Assembly: GCF_029522115.1 (NCBI RefSeq)
Contig: NZ_JAKWFK010000006.1
Location: 1 to 64,000 of the forward strand
From: Trinickia sp. Y13
GTDB lineage: Bacteria > Pseudomonadota > Gammaproteobacteria > Burkholderiales > Burkholderiaceae
Length of the DNA: 64,000 bases
Direction of reading: 5' to 3'
Shown: positions 36,913-45,483 of the stretch, piece after piece
How positions within the stretch are numbered: position 1 is the first letter of the stretch
How the letters are laid out: the number at the start of each line of letters is the position of its first letter
Position numbers and translations under genes: made by a program
Notes under the pieces: model-generated
What the model saw: the letters and a program-made list of their open reading frames with translations, nothing else
Databases searched by the model: none
Told to the model about the DNA's origin: nothing

Positions 36913-37038
36913 CGCGACCGACGCGAACGCGCCCGGCAATCCCCGTTCAACGCTCGACGCGTACCGTCGAACAGGGGCTTGACCGTGCGCTCGCCGACGG
37001 CGCTCCCGTTTTTTTACGCATCTTCGGAGGAGACCGAC

Positions 37039-38748
37039 ATGCAGGCTTGGAGTCAAACGTATATGCCGCTCGGCAGCTTGGGGCTATCCGCCCTGGCGGC
37101 CGGCATCCCCGTCCTGTTTTATTTCGTCGCGCTGGCGGGCCTGAAGCTTAAGGGGCACGTCGCGGCTGCGATCACGCTCGCGCTTTCCCTCGCGGTGGCG
37201 ATCGCCGCTTATCACATGCCGGCCACGCAAGCATTTGCGGCCGCGGGCTATGGCTTCGCTTACGGTCTATGGCCGATCGCATGGATCATCGTGACGGCCG
37301 TGTTCCTCTATAAGATCGTCGTCAAAGCCGGGCAATTCGACATCATTCGCGCCTCGGTCCTGTCGATCACCGACGATCGCCGCTTGCAAATGCTATTGGT
37401 CGGGTTTTCCTTCGGCGCATTTCTCGAGGGCGCCGCGGGCTTCGGCGCGCCGGTGGCCATCACGGCCGCGCTGCTCGTTGGCCTCGGCTTCAATCCGCTC
37501 TACGCCGCAGGCCTGTGCCTCATGGCCAATACGGCGCCCGTCGCGTTCGGCGCCATGGGCATTCCCATCATCGTCGCGGGACAAGTGACGGGTCTCGATC
37601 CGTTTCATATCGGCGCGATGGCGGGGCGGCAGTTGCCGCTGCTCTCGCTCTTCGTGCCGTTCTGGCTCGTGTTCGTCATGGACGGCTTGCGCGGCGTAAG
37701 ACAAACGTGGCCCGCGGCGCTCGTCGCCGGCGGCAGCTTCGCGATCACGCAGTACTTCACGTCCAACCACATCGGACCGGAGCTGCCGGACATCACCTCG
37801 GCGCTCGTGAGCCTCGTTTCGCTCACGACCTTCCTCAAAATCTGGCAGCCGCGCACGGCATCGCAAGCGGCCATGGGCGTCACGGGCGGGGGCGCCGCGA
37901 CGCTCTCCGGTTTCGGCTCAGGCGGCAATGCCGCGCCGATCGCGGGCCGCAGCCGCCAAGCCTCGCCGTACACCACCGCACAAACGCTGCGTGCATGGAC
38001 GCCTTTCGTACTCCTAACGATCATCGTCACGATCTGGAGCTTGCCCGCGTTCAAAGCGCTGTTCGCGACGCACGGCGCGTTGGCCGGTACGGTCTTGTCG
38101 GTGCACGTTCCCGGACTCGATCGGCTGGTGCTCAAAACCGCACCGATCGTCGCCACGCCGAAGGCCTACGATGCCGTCTTCAAACTCGACCTCGTCTCGG
38201 CCGTCGGCACGGCCATTCTGCTCACGGCGCTGATCTCCGCCGCCCTGCTGCGCGTCAAACCGCGCGAAGCCGCCGCCACGCTCGTGGAAACGATCGGCGA
38301 GCTGCGCCGCCCGGTGTTGTCGATCGGCCTCGTGCTCGCGTTCGCTTTCGTCGAGAACTACTCGGGCATGTCCTCCACTCTCGCCCTGCTCCTCGCGGGC
38401 ACGGGCGCGGCGTTTCCGTTCTTTTCGCCGCTGCTCGGATGGCTCGGAGTGTTTTTGACTGGCTCGGACACTTCGTCGAACGCCCTCTTCTGCTCGCTTC
38501 AACATACGACCGCACATCAGATCGGCGTGTCCGACACGTTGCTCGTCGCGGCCAACACGACGGGCGGCGTGACCGGCAAGATGATCTCGCCGCAATCGAT
38601 CGCCGTGGCGTGTGCCGCAACGGGCCTCGCGGGGCAGGAGGCGTCGCTGTTTCGCTTCACGCTGCGGCACAGCCTGTTCTTCGCGTTCATCGTCTGCGTG
38701 ATGACGGTGGTTCAGGCCTATTGGCTGACGGGGATGCTCGTCCACTGA
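37039..38748 (+). CDS. lldP: L-lactate permease
   Basis: The 569-residue polytopic protein has the LctP family features: about 12-14 membrane segments, [38 protein letters not shown], and [20 protein letters not shown] near the C-terminus. It imports lactate (and glycolate) with protons. GGAGGAG stands before the ATG at 37039. It lies 126 bases after lutB and completes the lactate regulon; it could be transcribed with the lut genes. Confidence 0.96.
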   Translation: MQAWSQTYMPLGSLGLSALAAGIPVLFYFVALAGLKLKGHVAAAITLALSLAVAIAAYHMPATQAFAAAGYGFAYGLWPIAWIIVTAVFLYKIVVKAGQFDIIRASVLSITDDRRLQMLLVGFSFGAFLEGAAGFGAPVAITAALLVGLGFNPLYAAGLCLMANTAPVAFGAMGIPIIVAGQVTGLDPFHIGAMAGRQLPLLSLFVPFWLVFVMDGLRGVRQTWPAALVAGGSFAITQYFTSNHIGPELPDITSALVSLVSLTTFLKIWQPRTASQAAMGVTGGGAATLSGFGSGGNAAPIAGRSRQASPYTTAQTLRAWTPFVLLTIIVTIWSLPAFKALFATHGALAGTVLSVHVPGLDRLVLKTAPIVATPKAYDAVFKLDLVSAVGTAILLTALISAALLRVKPREAAATLVETIGELRRPVLSIGLVLAFAFVENYSGMSSTLALLLAGTGAAFPFFSPLLGWLGVFLTGSDTSSNALFCSLQHTTAHQIGVSDTLLVAANTTGGVTGKMISPQSIAVACAATGLAGQEASLFRFTLRHSLFFAFIVCVMTVVQAYWLTGMLVH

Positions 38749-38764
38749 CAGGCTGCGCCGCGTG

Positions 38765-38792
38765 GCGCGCCGGGGCTCAGCCCCAGGCGCGC
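38765..38792. terminator. GC-rich hairpin at the lldP / oxidoreductase convergence
   Basis: GCGCGCCGGGGC and GCCCC-A-GGCGCGC form a 12-pair stem with one bulged A and a TCA loop. It covers the last codons of the convergent oxidoreductase and may terminate lldP. Confidence 0.5.
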
Positions 38793-39865
38793 TCACCCTC
38801 GGCCGCGACGATCGTGCATTGCAAGCCCTGCGCTGCGCCGGCACGATCGATCGCGGCTTCCAATTGGGCGAACGGATAGGCCGTCACGTCAATCGCATCG
38901 AGCGAGAGCTGCCCCGACGCCACGAGCGAGACCAGCGTCAAATAATCGGCCCGCGTGTACATGAAGTTGCCGATCAACTCCCAGTTGTTGAGCAGCATCT
39001 CGCCGTAGGGGATCGGCAGTTCCACCTGCATGCTACCCATCAAAACGAGCCGGCCGTTGCGGCGCAGGCTCCGCAGCGCGGCGAGGGTCGCAGCGGCATC
39101 GGTTGCGTGGCCGACCATGTCGAAGGCGAGATCCACCCCGCCGCCCGCGGCTTCGCGAATCGCGGCTGCGTCGCGCGCGTCATCGCCCGTGAGCACGACC
39201 GGTCGCACGCGCCCCGCGCCTAGTTCGACGAGTTTCGCCAGCGCTTGCGCACGGCGGCCCAATGCGATGACGCGGCTTGCGCCGAGCGCCAGCGCGGCCA
39301 GTACCGCAGCCGAACCGAAATAGCCCGTGGCGCCGTTGACGGCGACTACTTCACCCGCGGTCAATCGTCCGCGCCGCAATCCGCCGAACGGGACCGAGAA
39401 CTTGCCGAGCACGGCGAGGCTCGACGACGGCACCGCATCGAGACCGTCCAAGGCGATGACCGTCGAGGCGGGGAACTCGGCCAATTCCCGCAGCGTGCCG
39501 TGGCGAAAGTCATGGAGCAGCGGTGCGCTCGCGGCACTGATACCGGTCAGCCCGATCAGCACTTGCTCCGGCTCCGCAACCGTTTCGTCGGCGCGCCAGT
39601 AGGGATTGACGGCGACGCGCTGGCCAGGGCGAAAGCCGAATACCCCCTCTCCCACCGCTTCGATGCGGCCGACGCCGTTCGTTCCCGGCGAAAACGGCCC
39701 GGGCGGAAAGGCATAGGGCAGCTTGCCCTCGATATAAGCACGCGTGTAACTGAGTAGCGGCACGGCTTCCATGCGCAGCAGCACGGCGCCGCGCCGCGGT
39801 TGCGGCGTAGGCTCTTCACGCAGTTCCAAGGGTTTGCCAGGTTCGTCGAGCATCCAGGCCTTCAT
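38777..39865 (-). CDS. MDR-family NAD(P)-dependent alcohol dehydrogenase-like oxidoreductase
   Basis: This 362-residue medium-chain reductase has a GroES-like N-terminal domain (GTNGVGRIEAVGEGVFGFRP) and a Rossmann domain with VNGATGYFGSAAVLAALALG. The catalytic-zinc ligands of classical alcohol dehydrogenases (Cys and His-Glu) are not evident, so it may be a zinc-free quinone-oxidoreductase-like enzyme. The ATG at 39865 has GGAGG upstream. It is divergent from a LysR gene with a T-N11-A box between them. The substrate is unknown. Confidence 0.85.
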   Translation of the reverse strand: MKAWMLDEPGKPLELREEPTPQPRRGAVLLRMEAVPLLSYTRAYIEGKLPYAFPPGPFSPGTNGVGRIEAVGEGVFGFRPGQRVAVNPYWRADETVAEPEQVLIGLTGISAASAPLLHDFRHGTLRELAEFPASTVIALDGLDAVPSSSLAVLGKFSVPFGGLRRGRLTAGEVVAVNGATGYFGSAAVLAALALGASRVIALGRRAQALAKLVELGAGRVRPVVLTGDDARDAAAIREAAGGGVDLAFDMVGHATDAAATLAALRSLRRNGRLVLMGSMQVELPIPYGEMLLNNWELIGNFMYTRADYLTLVSLVASGQLSLDAIDVTAYPFAQLEAAIDRAGAAQGLQCTIVAAEGERAWG

Positions 39866-39918
39866 CGTCGTTTCCTCCGGTGTATTCGAGCAGGGAATTG
39901 AAATCGGACGATTGAACT

Positions 39919-39933
39919 CTAGGCCTCGCCTAG
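39919..39933. promoter_or_regulatory. LysR-type T-N11-A box
   Basis: CTAGGC-CTC-GCCTAG is a perfect 15-bp palindrome with the T-N11-A spacing of LysR recognition sites, between the oxidoreductase gene and the divergent LysR gene. Confidence 0.65.
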
Positions 39934-39972
39934 GTATTCTTGAAATCAATTCTCGTCATTCGACCCATAAAC

Positions 39973-40884
39973 GTGATTGATCTCAAAGGCGTCGACCTCA
40001 ACTTGCTCGTTTCGCTCGATGCATTGCTCGAGGAATCGAACGTGACGCGGGCGGCCGCACGGTTGCATCTGACGCAGCCCGCCGTCTCGACGCAACTTGC
40101 GCGGTTGCGGCAGATGTTTGGCGATCCGCTGCTGATACCTTCCCCGAGTGGCCGCGGCATGACGCGCAGCGCGCGTGGGACCGAGCTGATGGCGCCGCTC
40201 AAGGCTGCGCTCGCGCAAGTCGAAGCCGTCGTGCGCGGACAGCCGTCGTTCGATCCGTTCGTCGATGCGCGCCGGTTCGTGATCGCGGGAAGCGATCAAG
40301 CCGTGGCCGTGCTCGGGTTTCGTTTGATGCAGTCGTGGCCCGCCCATGCCGGGCCGAACGCGCAACTCGCGTTCGTCGCGGCGGAATCGGCCGTGAGCGT
40401 CGACCGCCTCGAGCGTGGCGAGATCGATGTCCTAATCGGCTCGGAGCGAATGGTTCCGGCGTGGGCGAAGGCGCGCAAGCTCTACGACGAGCGCTTCGTC
40501 TGCGTGCAGCGCAAGGGCCACCCGCGCGGCGCCGCGCCGCTGGACCTGGATACGTACTGCTCGCTCGAGCATGTACTCGTGTCGACGAGCGGCGGCAGCT
40601 TCTTCGGGTTCATGGACGAGCATTTGCAAGCGCTAGGCCGAGCGCGCCGCGTCGCCCTCTCGGTGCAGCACTTCACCGTCGTGCCCGAATTGCTCGCGCT
40701 GACCGATTACGTCTCCACGTTGCCCGTGCGCCTCGTCACGCGGTATCGCGAGGCGCTCGACGTGTTCGAGTTGCCGTTCGAGGCGCGCGGCTTTTCGATG
40801 TTCGCCGCCTGGCATCCGCGCAGCCATTTGGACCCGGCCAGCGTGTGGCTGCGCGATCTGCTTGCGCAAGTGGCGCAGCGGTAA
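39973..40884 (+). CDS. LysR-family transcriptional regulator (NodD-like branch)
   Basis: The product (303 residues from GTG 39973) begins VIDLKGVDLNLLVSLDALLE and has the helix-turn-helix NVTRAAARLHLTQPAVSTQL. An effector domain follows with DVLIGSERMVPAWAKARK and SFFGFMDEHLQALG. It faces the MDR oxidoreductase, whose expression it likely controls through the T-N11-A box. The start is uncertain: a TTG at 39940 also opens the frame, and neither has a strong ribosome-binding site. Confidence 0.88.
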   Translation: MIDLKGVDLNLLVSLDALLEESNVTRAAARLHLTQPAVSTQLARLRQMFGDPLLIPSPSGRGMTRSARGTELMAPLKAALAQVEAVVRGQPSFDPFVDARRFVIAGSDQAVAVLGFRLMQSWPAHAGPNAQLAFVAAESAVSVDRLERGEIDVLIGSERMVPAWAKARKLYDERFVCVQRKGHPRGAAPLDLDTYCSLEHVLVSTSGGSFFGFMDEHLQALGRARRVALSVQHFTVVPELLALTDYVSTLPVRLVTRYREALDVFELPFEARGFSMFAAWHPRSHLDPASVWLRDLLAQVAQR

Positions 40885-40959
40885 AAGGCATAGGCATTGA
40901 AAGCCTTGCGGCGGAACCCCTCCTTTGCTCACCGCCATCGGCCATCGTCGCCCTGCGCG

Positions 40960-41463
40960 CTAGCCTCTTTCACGGCGAAGCAGCGCAACGGCGGCCAATC
41001 CCACCGCGATGCCGAGGTACACGCTCGTCATCGAGCGCGGCCCCAGATGCGCCTCGAACCCCGGCGTCAAGCGTTTGGGCACGAAGTGATAATCCACGCA
41101 GTACGCCGTGGCCGCGGTCGCTGCAGCGGCCGCGATGACGCCCGCTGGGTGCGCTCGCGGTGCGCGTGGAACGATGCGCTCGAACAGCACGGCCCAGAAG
41201 ATAGCGGCGGCCTGATGAATGCCCAAGCCGAGCAGCGTATGGCGCACGCTGAATCCGCGTTCGCGTACGGCTCGCTCGGGCCAGATGTAATGCGTGACGG
41301 CGTTGATCGGCGCGCACATCGTGCCGCCTTCCATGCGCGCGCCATACGCGGCCGCGCCTGCCGCCCCGAGGCCCGCGACGGTTCCGGATGCACAAGCGCG
41401 CCGCACGGCCGGCGCACCCAGCGCGCGCGCCGCGCCATTGAACAGTTTTGTCATTGTTCTCAT
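40960..41463 (-). CDS. DUF1440-like membrane protein
   Basis: This 167-residue protein has about four hydrophobic segments (GTVAGLGAAGAAAYGARMEG, LGLGIHQAAAIFWAVLFERI, GVIAAAAATAATAYCVDYHF, VYLGIAVGLAAVALL). The pattern fits the YagU/DUF1440 family of inner-membrane proteins. A small hydrophilic protein gene ends 11 bases upstream, so the two are probably co-transcribed. An ATG at 41454 is an alternative start. The function is unknown. Confidence 0.7.
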   Translation of the reverse strand: MRTMTKLFNGAARALGAPAVRRACASGTVAGLGAAGAAAYGARMEGGTMCAPINAVTHYIWPERAVRERGFSVRHTLLGLGIHQAAAIFWAVLFERIVPRAPRAHPAGVIAAAAATAATAYCVDYHFVPKRLTPGFEAHLGPRSMTSVYLGIAVGLAAVALLRRERG

Positions 41464-41474
41464 CGCCGCCTCGA

Positions 41475-41750
41475 CTAACTGGACCCGCGCGATCGATCTC
41501 GCTCGCTTTGCGTCCCAGCGGGGGTGCCCGGTTTAGTGTCCGGACCGGCGGTGGGTGCGGCGTCTTCCACGGGACCAGCAACCGGCCCGGAGTCGGGACT
41601 TGTGCCCGGGGCCTGCCGCATATCGCCATCCACCGGTATGTTTTCCGTATGCCCGGGCACAGGCTCCGGTTCTACATGCACGCGCCCGACGCTTGCATCG
41701 GATTGCTGCGCGCGCTCGGTTTTGTCTTCGCGTTGTTCGGGATTGGGCAT
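41475..41750 (-). CDS. Small hydrophilic low-complexity protein
   Basis: The 91-residue product is rich in Pro, Gly, Glu, Asp and Ser (PNPEQREDKTERAQQSD at the start) and has no hydrophobic segment, so it is probably disordered. AGGAGG at the right distance from the ATG at 41750 argues for translation. It precedes the DUF1440-like gene. I recognise no family. Confidence 0.55.
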   Translation of the reverse strand: MPNPEQREDKTERAQQSDASVGRVHVEPEPVPGHTENIPVDGDMRQAPGTSPDSGPVAGPVEDAAPTAGPDTKPGTPAGTQSERDRSRGSS

Positions 41751-41952
41751 GATACCTCCTAAGAAACCGCATCCGAATCCGGAAGCATCGATCGTGCCGT
41801 CGCCGACCGCCGATCTCGCGATCCCCCTGTCACGGTCCGCCGCGGCCGCTCTTTAGACGCGTCATGCATCCGTGTGACGTATGCTGGGTCGGGGCCGACG
41901 GCGAACTCGTGCGCGGCTGCCCAACACACTAACGCGGGCTTCGGGCCAATGC

Positions 41953-44900
41953 CTAAAGCACTTTCAGCGTCGCGGACCATGCCGGCATGGTCGCTGCGAA
42001 GCCATGGGCGGCGCCCGTTTCGAGAAGCGCGGTCAGGTCGCCTCGCGCGTCGGTCCCGCCGCTCTCTACCCACCGCGCGCTGTGTTCGATCATCCGCGCG
42101 TGGTGGTCGATCCACGCGTACGGTTCGCGCCCGGCCAGCGCCCGCAGCCGCAGCGCATGTTGCCGAGCGAGATCGGGACACCGCCCCAGCAAAGCCAGTT
42201 CGGCCGCGGCGAGATGAAAACGCAATGCGTTATGCGCAAGACATCGTTGCGCGAGCAGCGCCTCCCCTTTGGCAAGCGCTCGATCGCGCAGCATCGGCTC
42301 AGGCGCGATCAAGGCGAGGCTGCCCTGTACCCAAGGCCCGACATAGCGCTGCAATCGCAATCGATCGACGAACTCGGCCGCTCGCGTGATCAATCGCCAA
42401 GCCTGCGGTGCATCGCCGCGGCGTTGCGCCAAGCGCGCCGATATCTCCAATAGCATCGGCTCGAAGCGGCTGGTGCCGATGCGCTGCGCGAGCGCAAGCG
42501 CGCTCTCCACCGCCTCTGCCGCTTGCTCGTCTTGACCCATGTCGCTCAACACCCACACCGCGGTAAGACGCGCGAAGACTTCGGCGCGGCGATCGCCGAT
42601 GCGCGCGCTGTATGTCACCGCGTATTCGCTGTCGCGCAACGCCTGTTCGCGCAAGCCGAGATAAGCGGCTGTCGAGCTGCGCGCGGCCACGTTACCGGCG
42701 ACGACATGCGCGACGTCGTCGAGGCCCCCTCGTTGGACGCATTGATCGTAGATTGCATAGGCTCGCCGCATCCGGCCCTGGGCATAGTACGAATCCGCGA
42801 TCCCGCTGAGGGCGCGCGCTTCGCTTTGCGCGTGCCGGGCAAGCCGAGCATGGTGCAATGCCTCGCGATGCAGCCTCCGGCACAACCCATAATCGCCTTG
42901 CGGAAAATGGATGTTTCCCCGCAGTTGGAACAATCGCGCCAAGTCCGCGTGCGCGCCAATCGCGTGTGCGAGCGGCAATGTCTGCGCGATCAATTGTTCT
43001 TCGTCGGCCAATCGCTCGAGCGCATTGAGGACCGGCGCCAACGAGAGCACGGCCTCGATCTGCGCGGCGGGGGTAGCGGCGAGATCGAGCGCCGCCCGGA
43101 AATGCGCCGCGGCCTCGTTCATCTGTCCGAGACCGGCGCAGGCTCGTCCTTGCAGGAGTGCGAGTGGATGACGCTCGGCATCACTGGCTGCCAAGCCTTC
43201 GCATAAATGGCCCAATTCGAGCGCCTGGGCGTAGTGATAGCTGGCGAGCTTCTCGCGCATCGCGGCGAGCAGCGCACCGCATGCGAGCGCATCGCCCGAT
43301 CGCGCCAAATGCTGCGCGTACAGTGCGACATCGGTTTGCCGATACAACTGGGCGACGCCATGATGCATCCGCTGACGCGCCCCGGCCGGAATGCTTTCGT
43401 ACACGCACCGCATCACAAGGTCATGGACAAAGGCATAGACGCCGGCCTCGACTTCCCGAATCATCATTTGCCGAACCTCTTGCTCCGGCACGTAGACGAT
43501 ATCGCCCAGCGCGCCGCGCAGCGACGCCAAGTCGAAACGATGACCCAGCACAGTGGCGTATCGCAGCGCACGACGCGCGGACGGCGGCAACCGATCGACG
43601 CGCGTCTGGACGAGATGGCGCAAGCTGTTGGGAAATTCGCTTTCATGATTGGCAAGCAGCTGCGTCAGATAGAGCGGATTGCCTTGCGCGCGCTCGATGC
43701 AAGCGGCGCGGTACGCCGGATCGACCTCGGCAAACTGCGCGGCCAACGAAGCGGCTTCACGCGGCCGCAGCGGCGCCAAATCGAGCACGCTCGACGCCGC
43801 CGCGAAGTTCGGCCGCAATGCCGCATCGAACGGATCGCCCTCGTGGCGCGATGTGAGCAGCCAAATGATCGGGGCATCGCTCGTGGCCGCGATGACCCGG
43901 CTCAGCAGGCCAAGCGTTTGCGCGTCGCCCCAATGCACATCCTCGATATGGATCAGCAACGGCTGAGCAATCGCTTGCTTGATCACTAGATGACGCATCG
44001 CCGTTTGCAAGCCGTCGCGGCGCTCGCGATCGCTCATCGCCGCATAGCGAGCCTGCTGCGCTTCGTCTGCCGGCGCGAGCTCGAGCAACGCTCGAAGGAA
44101 GGACAGCGATTCCGACGGTAGCTTCAAGCGCTCGAACGCCTTCGCGGCCGTCGCTCCCATCGCGGCGATAAAAGCGCGGCCTGCAAGATGAGGATCCGCG
44201 CCCCGGGGGACGCCCGCCAAGCTGCACACGAGTTGCGCGAGCAAGAGCGCGCCGTCGTCTACGCCGAAATCATGAAATTCGCCGCCATGACACGCAAACC
44301 CTTCTTTGCGCGCCATGCCGCGGAACGTGTCGACCAGGCGCGATTTGCCGATGCCCGCCATGCCGCGGAGGTAAATCACATGGCCATCCTGGCACTCGTG
44401 TACCGCATCGAGCACCGCGCCGAACTGCAGCAGTTCGATCGAGCGCCCGGCCAGGCCGCGCGGGGTCGTCTCTCCCTGCTCTCGCACGCGCAGGCAGGCT
44501 CGATACTGCGGCGAGACGGCTTCGGCCGGCGCGAACTCGAACCAGGCCGACAACTGCTCGATGAGCGGCTGAGCCACGTATACGACCGCCTCTTGCGTGT
44601 TGAGCGCGAAGTGCTCGCGCGGGGGCAAAGACGCGATCGCTTCGCCCCAACGCTGCAATTCGAGCACCAAGGGCCGGCGCACATCGACGCAGCCGGCCCG
44701 CGTCAACGCCATCGCGCACAGCAATGCGCGCCGGCTGTCACTGCCGTAAGCGTGCGACCGGCCGAAGCAGGCTGCCATGTCGATGTCGTATTGCGGCTCG
44801 CCTCCGAACTGACGGATCAGCGCCGAAATCTTTTGGACGGGCACTTGATCGAGCAACGCAAACTGCAGCACTACGCCGTATCGAATCGCGTCTTCGAGTG

Positions 44901-45225
44901 CGGAAGGATCGGCGGGTTCGAGTGAATCGACGGGGACGTCCGCCACGTCGGCGGCACTGTTTCGACGGGCTGCGGCGCCGGGTTTACCGATCAACGCGTC
45001 GATTTCGACGCCGAACATGCTCGCCAAGTGGCGCGCGGTACGGTAAAGCACCGGCTTGCCCGTTTCAGCGCGTTTGATCGAAGCGACGGACACGCATAAG
45101 CGCCGATCGAGGCACGCATCGGCGAGCGTTTCCTGACTGAAGCCTTGCGTTTTTCGCAGGCCCTTGAGCACCCCCGCATCGAGCAGCACCCGGCCATCCT
45201 GCACGGTGACAGCAGTTACTCGCAT
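41953..45225 (-). CDS. HTH-STAND ATPase-TPR signal-transduction regulator
   Basis: From ATG 45225 the protein has 1090 residues. An XRE-like helix-turn-helix comes first (about 17-80: LRKTQGFSQETLADACLDRR, VSVASIKRAETG). A linker and then an AAA/STAND ATPase follow, with Walker A at GMAGIGKSR (288-296) and Walker B at LLIHIEDVHWGD (423-434). The C-terminal half, from about residue 690 on, is made of TPR-like helical repeats. Such proteins bind DNA when ligand and ATP open the STAND switch. It faces a MACPF-protein gene across 258 bases carrying repeats, so control of that gene is the natural inference. No enzymatic toxin domain is present. The start is supported by the HTH; no strong ribosome-binding site is visible. 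Confidence 0.85.
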   Translation of the reverse strand: MRVTAVTVQDGRVLLDAGVLKGLRKTQGFSQETLADACLDRRLCVSVASIKRAETGKPVLYRTARHLASMFGVEIDALIGKPGAAARRNSAADVADVPVDSLEPADPSALEDAIRYGVVLQFALLDQVPVQKISALIRQFGGEPQYDIDMAACFGRSHAYGSDSRRALLCAMALTRAGCVDVRRPLVLELQRWGEAIASLPPREHFALNTQEAVVYVAQPLIEQLSAWFEFAPAEAVSPQYRACLRVREQGETTPRGLAGRSIELLQFGAVLDAVHECQDGHVIYLRGMAGIGKSRLVDTFRGMARKEGFACHGGEFHDFGVDDGALLLAQLVCSLAGVPRGADPHLAGRAFIAAMGATAAKAFERLKLPSESLSFLRALLELAPADEAQQARYAAMSDRERRDGLQTAMRHLVIKQAIAQPLLIHIEDVHWGDAQTLGLLSRVIAATSDAPIIWLLTSRHEGDPFDAALRPNFAAASSVLDLAPLRPREAASLAAQFAEVDPAYRAACIERAQGNPLYLTQLLANHESEFPNSLRHLVQTRVDRLPPSARRALRYATVLGHRFDLASLRGALGDIVYVPEQEVRQMMIREVEAGVYAFVHDLVMRCVYESIPAGARQRMHHGVAQLYRQTDVALYAQHLARSGDALACGALLAAMREKLASYHYAQALELGHLCEGLAASDAERHPLALLQGRACAGLGQMNEAAAHFRAALDLAATPAAQIEAVLSLAPVLNALERLADEEQLIAQTLPLAHAIGAHADLARLFQLRGNIHFPQGDYGLCRRLHREALHHARLARHAQSEARALSGIADSYYAQGRMRRAYAIYDQCVQRGGLDDVAHVVAGNVAARSSTAAYLGLREQALRDSEYAVTYSARIGDRRAEVFARLTAVWVLSDMGQDEQAAEAVESALALAQRIGTSRFEPMLLEISARLAQRRGDAPQAWRLITRAAEFVDRLRLQRYVGPWVQGSLALIAPEPMLRDRALAKGEALLAQRCLAHNALRFHLAAAELALLGRCPDLARQHALRLRALAGREPYAWIDHHARMIEHSARWVESGGTDARGDLTALLETGAAHGFAATMPAWSATLKVL

Positions 45226-45319
45226 CGCCGAAAGTAAAAGGAAAGAAAGCGCAATGGCGTGCTCGCGCGCTTGACACGGCATTGTACTGCCACGGCTTTG
45301 GGCGCCGGCCGAGTCCCGC

Positions 45320-45353
45320 ATGCGTCGACTCCGAATCATCGTGGTCGACGCAT
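45320..45353. promoter_or_regulatory. Perfect 10-bp inverted repeat in the STAND/MACPF promoter
   Basis: ATGCGTCGAC (45320-45329) and GTCGACGCAT (45344-45353) are exact complements separated by 14 bases, near the middle of the divergent gap. Half-sites are centred 24 bases apart, a good size for a dimeric DNA-binding protein. Confidence 0.7.
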
Positions 45354-45360
45354 TTGGAAA

Positions 45361-45379
45361 ACTGATACCGAACTGATAC
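45361..45379. promoter_or_regulatory. 11-bp-period direct repeat upstream of the MACPF gene
   Basis: ACTGATAC occurs at 45361-45368 and again at 45372-45379, exactly one helical turn apart and 105 bases before the MACPF start codon. Direct repeats at this spacing are typical of activators that bind side by side. Confidence 0.6.
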
Positions 45380-45483
45380 TGCCGGGTTTTCCCGCGGCTT
45401 TTAGACTGGCTTCGTCATTCGGTACCGCAACCACGAGGGCCGTGCATGTTGCGGAGTCATTAAAAAACGCTACGGGGAATGCC

